Assembly (NCBI RefSeq): GCF_018812025.1
Contig: NC_063050.1
Coordinates: 8,495,539 to 8,559,538, forward strand
DNA: 64,000 nucleotides
Source: Megalobrama amblycephala
Taxonomy: Eukaryota; Chordata; Actinopteri; Cypriniformes; Xenocyprididae
Direction of reading: 5' to 3'
This document shows positions 57,842 through 64,000 of the stretch, in pieces. The notes beneath the pieces are model-generated. The model was given only the letters and a program-made list of their open reading frames with translations. It was not told where the DNA came from and ran no database searches. How positions within the stretch are numbered: the stretch's first letter is position 1; each line of letters begins with the position of its first letter. The translations under genes were made by a program, and so were the position numbers.

Positions 57842-60800
57842 AGTCAAACTGAGTCGTTTCAGATGGAGATTTGCTACATAACAGTGACAGGAGTGTGTTG
57901 AATCTCCGTGTTTTTCATCACCTGTAGAGGGCGAGATGGAGCTCAGCTCTCTGAAAAACACTCAGATCAGGGTTGCCAAGTGTGTCATTTTTCCCCACAG
58001 GCTGAATGTTTGACATTGCATAAATTATATTTGGAATACTTTTACCCATGTTATATTTTACCAATGACAAAACAGTATAAGATGATGAGAACATACAGTG
58101 TTTTAGTGTAATGCATAACAGTGACTGTGAAATATCTGTTTTAGGTACAGGAGAGTCATGTTTTGAGTTCTGATGTTTGGATCAGGGTCACTGGGTTAGT
58201 TTTGTTACTCAGATCTGGCAACCCTGAATCTGAGACATGATTCACTTCACACAGAGGATAAAGGACTGGAGCTAAACAGGTTAAAAAGAAGGGTAAGTTG
58301 ACTTTTTATATGCTTAAACTGCTTTAAAGAGGTGTATCAATTACATTTAAAAAAATCACACAATGTTATTTTGTTGTTAGCTGCTTATCTTGTTGGTGAA
58401 GCATAGTGAACATTATACACTTATAAACTGTGTTTTGTACATAAAAGTGTCAAAATATTGATTCATTACAGATTTTATAGATTAATAACAGATTTTGACA
58501 GACTTTTTATTTACTGTTGATCACTGAATATATTACACCCTCATTTCTTGAAAAGATTTGTGGATGTGTTGAGATGTTTTGTGGATGTGTTGCTGTCACG
58601 TAGATCAGTTCTGTCCTGCTGTCCTGTGTTGGGTCAGGTGAATTTATATTGGCATAATAATCACAGTCTGGATCTGTCACCTGATTGGTCGAGTGGGTGT
58701 GACCGGGGTTTGAATCAGGCTGCTGTTTGGTTACTGTGGCGTAAACAGCAGAGACTTCTGGGAGGTTGTCGAGGTGTGATGCAGGCGTCTGATTGGGTGA
58801 AGATGTTACCGCGGTGACGTCAGTCTGAAAAACAATCAATAATTTACTAGTTTATACAGATAATACTCTCTGTTACTCAATAAATAATAATTTCACAAGT
58901 ATTTCTGATCTACAGGTAAAGATCTGAACACCCACCTCTGTATTGTGCTGCACATTTTGCTGAACTAAAGCTGAATGAAAACAGAGAAAGACTAAGTCAA
59001 TTCATACACTAAAACAGGACTTATATAATAATAATTACAAACAAACTGTCACCTGTCCCACATTTCCTTTTCCTCTTTTTCAGGATGAGGATTGTTCCAG
59101 AACACAGAGTCAGAACCAGCAGAACCGAACCCAGACCGCCAGCAACAGAAGCCAGGTCTGAACACATCGATAAACACATGATATTAAATGATATATACAT
59201 TGCACTGGTAAACCTCGACTCTTCAGAGGAAAACACTTCTGTCTGTCAAACCAAATTAACCACATCAGTCTGTGTCTCAAATGTTCAAAGCAATTTCTGT
59301 TCAAAGAAGTGATCATGTGATCAAAGAGGGAACTGTTGCATCATGGGTAGTGTAGTTTGAGCTTACTAGTGTTTGGCTGATGGAGTTCAACTGTAGTATT
59401 TCCTGTTCTTGTTATTTCATTTTCAGTTTGATGAGTGACTGACAGAGAGAAACACAGTGACGTGTGAACGAGCCGCTCATGCATCATGAATATGAACACA
59501 TAAACAAACCCCACATTTACATTTTATGTTCTTGTAAAAACACTTTCTTATCCTACACAATTTGTACATTTTTAAGACTGGAGCAAACGCCTGTGGACTG
59601 AATCTTCAGACTTCAACACAGACATTTTCATCTCAAATGATTCATGTAACATTTAAATACATTAAGTACATTTAGATGTTTAGATTCAATATTCAATAAA
59701 TCAGAGTCATATAGAGCGACAGACTGATGAACTGACCTGATTGTGGATTCAGTTCTGTTGTGCTGAAAGACGACTGTGTCGTTAAAAAAGGGCTGATGGT
59801 TGAAGCTTCAGTGGTCTTGATATCTGAAGGATGGCAGAAAAGATCAACTTAAAACACTGACACTGAATTTAACTTAAAAATACATACAATCTTTCATTTA
59901 GTCTCTGTTTTAATTACTCTGTTTCAAGTTGTGCCAAAGAAAACCCTTTAACCGCAGTAAAATCACTGTAACACACAGCCTGTAATAGTATTTTACACTC
60001 ATATACTCGAGTCTAAGCAGACGATCAACAGTACAATATGAGTCAACTTACAAGATGACTTAATGACTAACTGGACACTCACTCTACACCATTTCTGTTA
60101 CAGATATCAAAATGAATCACTTACCTTGTTTAACCTTCAGCAAAATCTCTGAATAGACATCAGTTAAAGGCCTCTCCACAGCACACCAGTATTGTCCTTC
60201 ATCCTCTGTTCTCAGATCAGTGATGGTGACGGTGAAAACTCTGTTCTTCTTGTCGTCAGTCAGAGAGAATCTCTCGTCTTTAGCTGGAGATCCTGATTTA
60301 ACCATGATGTTTTTATTACTAAAGCTACACTCGCCTTTACAAAAATACTTTGAATTTGATTCATATCCAGGTTCATATGAGCATCTGATCTCAACTCTCT
60401 CTCCTCTGTGTCCTGTAACTGTATCTGGAGCTCCTACAACAACAGCTGAAACACAAATATCATTATATAGAGCTGTTATGTGTGAGCAAGAGACATCAGC
60501 AGGCCAGAATAATAACTTACAAATATCATTCATATGAGTCTGATGATCATGTGATAATCAAGAGATCATGTCAAACTGTGTGTAAAAGAGCTCAGAGTCT
60601 CAAACTCACCTGTACAGATGCTGGAAAAGAGCAGCAGAATGTCCCACATGATCAACTTTGACAAGAGTTTCTCTAAAATAAAACACCAAATTCAGTGTGA
60701 CAAACGTGACTGTCGTTCTCTTCTGAGTGAACAGCTTGTTGCATCAGAAACTGAAATTAACATTTCCTTCCCCCTCTGTCTCTCTGACCACATCAGCTCT

Positions 60801-60895
60801 ACATGACCTCTGTAATGGTTTACCAATTCACCAAACATTATTAAACAGTGTTTGACCTGATGCAGAGAGAGATGGAGGAAGGAATGATCCATTTC
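57842..60895. repeat. Tandem duplication unit, copy 2 (contains CL3)
   Basis: Second copy of the CL2 unit, see 51630-54575. Non-coding parts are as similar as coding parts, so the event is recent. Confidence 0.85.
58507..60649 (-). CDS. CL3: recent duplicate of CL2, CD300-like receptor with ITIM tail
   Basis: Exons on the minus strand: 60610-60649 (MWDILLLFSSICTG), 60125-60445 (V), 59737-59823 and 59367-59438 (stalk), 59053-59157 (transmembrane), 58936-58970 and 58507-58824 (tail); about 325 residues. V (14-120): IRCSY, KYFCKGEC, GQYWCAV. Differences from CL2 concentrate in the V exon (EPGYESNSK against DSRYKSNSK, and a 2-codon shorter region after CAVER) while the transmembrane exon is identical. 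The tail keeps SAVYATV, CDYYANI, ELIYVTA and the ITIM VIYSVI, and has a 7-residue insertion around ISTHPQ. The V exon resembles CL1/CL4 more than CL2 at its start, which hints at gene conversion. Confidence 0.82.
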
Positions 60896-61218
60896 CAGCT
60901 CCTAGAGTATTAAATGATGAGATTGAAATAAAATATGAAGGTTTATTAAATGAAGGTTTACTCATGTTAAATACACTGTATAAATGTTTCAACCATGTGA
61001 TTATTGTATCATATTTTAGGAATTGGACAACTTTTGATGTGTCTGTTCACTTCCTGCATTTATTGTCATAAGTAGGAAGAGGCTTTTTCTTTAAAATAAA
61101 TTAAAGACTTTGTTGCTAGATTATCCACTTTTCACACCCTTTTCACTGAAAGCTGAACGTTCAGAGCTTCGCACATGACATATGCAGGGGGGAGTAAATA
61201 ATGCACTCAAATGAAGTA
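60896..61218. other. Intergenic, no gene seen
   Basis: Between the CL3 promoter copy and the CL4 3' flank. No feature supported. Confidence 0.45.
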
Positions 61219-61409
61219 CAAGTGTTTTCTAAGTGTTTGGTAAATCCAGAGATCGGGAGCTGTTTTCCTCAGTTTTCACAGGTGACACAATGTCAATATT
61301 AGAGAAAACTGTCATTGTAAAAATGTACCAAATCTGATGCAGAAGAATTAAAACAACACTGAGTTACAGAGTAATCAGTCATTCCATACACAGCATTAAG
61401 GTTTACATT

Positions 61410-61415
61410 TTTATT
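61410..61415 (-). promoter_or_regulatory. Possible polyadenylation signal of CL4
   Basis: Minus-strand AATAAA, also kept in the pseudogene copy at 56188-56193. Confidence 0.45.
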
Positions 61416-61794
61416 ATTACGAAATGATACACTGTGTTATGATTTAACTTTGGCAATAAGGGAACAGAAACATTACAAATACAGGCTAGTGATCTGAAAT
61501 AGGAAATTCAGCGTTTTGCAAATGTTTCGTGGATGTGTTGCTGTTACGTAGATCAGTTCTGTCCTGTGACGCGACTTCATATTGGCATAATAATCACAGT
61601 CTGGATCTGTCACCTGATTGGTCGAGTGGGTGTGACTGGGGTTTGAATCAGGCTGTGATTGTGATTGGTCAGTGTGAGGTAAACCATAGAGACTTTCAGC
61701 TGGTTGTTGAGGTGTGATGCAGGCGTCTGACTGGATAAAAATGATACTGTTTGTAATCTCTTCATTCCCGCTGGAGAAAACCTCTAGTGAACCT

Positions 61795-62748
61795 TCAATC
61801 TTCAACACAGAAGTAGGTTTCAGAGCCTGCAAGATCAGTGAAGACATTGACCTTTAACACACATTTGATCTCAAAGGGAATCATCTACAGTAACATGTAT
61901 AGAAATGCACAATATACAAGAAAGAAAAATGATACAGAGCTTTAGACAGATGAACTGACCTGCTGAGACATGATGATCTGTGGGGTTCATATCGGTGGAT
62001 TGTGGATTCAGATCTGCTGTATTGAAATGTGATGATGTTTTAGGGAAAGGGCTGATGGTTAAAACCTCAGCGGTCTTTGATTCTGATGGATGACAGGAAA
62101 AATCAACTTAAAGTCTGACATTAAATTTAATTTAAAATACATTAATATTAATTTGTTCTGTTGTCTATAGCTTCACTTGTAATAAATATAATCACTTACC
62201 CTGTTTAACCTTCAACAAAATCTCTGAATAGAGATCAGTTAAAGACAAATCAGTAATTAAAGTCCTCCTCTCCACAACACACCAGTATGTGTCTTCATCC
62301 TCTGTTCTCAGATCAGTGATGGTGACGGTGAAAACTCTGTTCTTCTTGTCGTCAGTCAGAGAGAATCTCTCGTCTTTAGCTGGAGATCCTGATTCAACCA
62401 TGATGTTTTTAAATCCAATGATGAGACAGTTCCCTCTACAAAAATACTTTGAATTTGATTCATATCCAGATTCATATGAGCATCTGATCTCAACTCTCTC
62501 TCCTCTGTGTCCTGTAACTGTATCTGGAGCTCCTACAACAACAGCTGAAACACAAATATCATTATATAGAGCTGTTATGTGTGAGCAAGAGACATCAGCA
62601 GGCCAGAATAATAACTTACAAATATCATTCATAGGAGTCTGATGATCATGTGATAATCAAGAGATCATGTCAAACTGTGTGTAAAAGAGCTCAGAGTCTC
62701 AAACTCACCTGTACAGATGCTGGAAAAGAGCAGCAGAACGTCCCACAT
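61795..62748 (-). CDS. CL4: CD300-like V protein that lost its transmembrane exon
   Basis: Minus-strand exons: 62709-62748 (signal MWDVLLLFSSICTG), 62200-62544 (V), 61960-62082 (stalk) and a last exon starting at 61826. V (14-128): IRCSY, KYFCRGNC, DTYWCVV. The stalk ends ...HHVSAG in phase 1. In CL2 the next exons are transmembrane (phase 1) and a short linker that changes the phase to 0; here both are absent and the old phase-0 tail exon follows after only 133 bp. Splicing as found therefore shifts frame and ends at SETYFCVED and a stop (61795-61797), giving a soluble protein of about 179 residues. The old tail frame (to 61473, with DYYANM and LIYVTA) remains open but cannot be read in frame. 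Secreted decoy or early pseudogene. Confidence 0.6.
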
Positions 62749-62829
62749 GATCAACTTTGACAAGCGTTTTGCTAAAATAAAACACCAAATTCAGTGTGAC
62801 AAACGTTACTCTCGTTCTCTTCCGTACTG

Positions 62830-63400
62830 AGTGAACAATGTGGCATCAACAACTTATGTTATAATTTCCTTCCCCTTCTGTATCTCTAACCACATCAACT
62901 CTACTGTGGTGTAAAAATCAGTTTAAATGAGGCAAATCTGATAAATGATGTTCACTTGATCTTACTGAATCTTCTGGAAATAACATTGTTCAAATTTCCT
63001 TTAGGATTTCAATACGTCAATATAATATACATACATATATATATCCTCAATCCCTCTGCAACTGGTTATGAAACTGCTCATCTATTTAATAAAATTTGAG
63101 GAATTATAACACTTTCACTCATTACCAACCAGATTGATGTTAGAATAATAAGACTGCAATGCTATAAAATACAATTATCTTTTATTTTGTTCTTAGTTAT
63201 ACACAAACAATACATGCAAATTTAGGATAAGTTTATTGAGCAAATTACATAAATCACTAGTAGGAAGTTGTGTTTATTAAGCAAATAACAATCCAAAAAC
63301 GGCTGATCACTAACATGTATTTGCTGTAATCACTGACTGACGCTCACCATTTTAAAGTCATGAACATGCTTCTTCATTCAGACTCTGAGGGGTTTATTGG
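62830..63400. other. Intergenic, 3' flank of the next gene
   Basis: AT-rich; a minus-strand AATAAA lies at 63181-63186 and could end the gene at the right edge. The words at 63380-63405 resemble the repeated tail units of PL4 (PINPSES in the minus frame). Confidence 0.4.
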
Positions 63401-63407
63401 TAATTCG

Positions 63408-63565
63408 GCTCCTGGGGACCCACTGTTCTGCAAAATTTATTTCCAACCTGCTTCAGCACACCTGTCTGTGATTTTCAAGCAATCCAGAAGAGCTTGATTA
63501 GCTGGTTCAGGTGTGTTCGATTAGGGTTGGAGCTAAACTCTGCAGGACATTGGGTCCCCAGGAGC
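63408..63565. mobile_element. 158-bp nonautonomous transposon in the tail region of CL5
   Basis: Inverted ends GCTCCTGGGGACCCA and TGGGTCCCCAGGAGC with a palindromic-looking centre (GATTTTCAAGCAATCCAG). A common small fish element. It separates old tail-coding sequence at 63384-63407 from the rest of the gene at 63593 onward. Confidence 0.75.
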
Positions 63566-63592
63566 AGGGTTGAAGACCTCTGCGGTAGTAGA

Positions 63593-63756
63593 TTAAACCG
63601 TTGTGGAATGTGGAATAGTATAAACCATATAAGAAGGATCAGAGGGGGTTGTGGAGAGACTTTGACCTCGAGTCTGACGCTTCTTGCAGCGAATCACTAT
63701 GAATGACATGATGATAAGAACTGAAGGGACAGACAGACCGATGATCAAAGACGGAT
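63593..63756 (-). CDS. CL5 (partial): transmembrane and tail end of a further CD300/pIgR-like receptor
   Basis: A minus-strand exon starts after a TTTTTTCAG acceptor at 63756 in phase 1. It encodes DPSLIIGLSVPSVLIIM and SFIVIRCKKRQTRG, a membrane segment with basic stop-transfer, close to the PL4 transmembrane exon. A donor-like GTCAAAG follows at 63666, but reading on stays in frame through SLSTTPSDPSYMVYTIPHSTTV to a stop at 63593-63595. So the exon may be read through as the new C-terminus after a transposon (63408-63565) damaged the original tail. Upstream exons lie to the right of the window. Confidence 0.55.
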
Positions 63757-64000
63757 CTGAAAAAACAGAAGATCAAAACATCTGAAACACATTTGACCTA
63801 ATATTGTATCTGCAGTTCAATCATGACAACGTAGAGTTGGTGAAAAAAAAAAAAACATTTCTATAACATACTTAAAGTGCTCTATTTTTGTGCACTAATT
63901 TTGTACTTAATATTCTAAAAATTGTTCTTTAGTACTTCTTAAGATAATCTTAAGAACATCTAAGTGTACTCAACTGTGCTATTTTGAGACACCATGAAAT

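Overview
The window looks like a stretch of teleost fish genome, most likely a cyprinid. It is AT-rich, intron-containing and full of fish-type repeats: Tx1-clade and L2 LINEs, a DIRS-type tyrosine recombinase fragment, Tc1/mariner pieces, fold-back elements, MITEs and microsatellites. I made this assignment from sequence alone.

The genes all belong to one theme: a tandem cluster of type I immunoglobulin-superfamily receptors of the CD300 / CMRF35-like / polymeric-Ig-receptor-like (pIgR-like) kind. Every member is on the minus strand. I rebuilt them exon by exon; all introns up to the cytoplasmic tail are phase 1. Two subfamilies are present. The 'PL' subfamily (left 46 kb) starts with the signal exon MKIILTFTLLMIPG. 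PL1 (3673-5587) and PL2 (17363-19250) encode three V-type Ig domains and a poly-serine tail and stop without a membrane segment. PL3 (30022-35608) encodes the same three domains plus a transmembrane segment and a tail with ITIM and ITSM tyrosines. PL4 (43244-46212) has one V domain, a Ser/Thr/Pro stalk, a transmembrane segment and a multi-tyrosine tail. An orphan tail (24057-24455) and an orphan promoter plus signal exon (38080-38119) are left-overs of the same family. The 'CL' subfamily (right 15 kb) starts with MWDVLLLFSSICTG and has one V domain: CL1 (49501-51271), CL2 (52288-54328), CL3 (58507-60649, a recent tandem duplicate of CL2), CL4 (61795-62748, transmembrane exon lost), a CL pseudogene tail (56251-56810) and the 3' end of a further gene at the right edge (63593-63756).

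Layout: 1-3370 repeat sequence; 3.4-5.6 kb PL1; 5.8-16.3 kb two nested Tx1-type LINEs with a mariner-like element and a 1.7 kb palindrome inserted in them; 17-19.3 kb PL2; 19.4-23.5 kb palindromic and other repeats; 24 kb orphan tail; 25.35-28.05 kb a transposon with 350-bp inverted repeats; 29.5-35.6 kb PL3; 35.8-37.4 kb second copy of the older LINE; 38.1 kb orphan exon; 38.5-41.9 kb DIRS, L2 and Tc1 remnants; 43-46.2 kb PL4; 47.6-49.1 kb fold-back element; 49.5-64 kb CL genes.

Functionally the set reads as a paired receptor/decoy family of innate immune cells: membrane forms with inhibitory-type tyrosine motifs beside close paralogues that should be secreted. An ETS/PU.1-like box lies 142 bp (PL1, PL2, PL3, orphan exon) or about 116 bp (PL4, CL1) upstream of the start codon, which fits myeloid expression. 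The most unusual structural finding is that the (GA)n tract beside this box has been the repeated landing site of Tx1-clade LINEs, with filled and empty sites visible side by side in this window.
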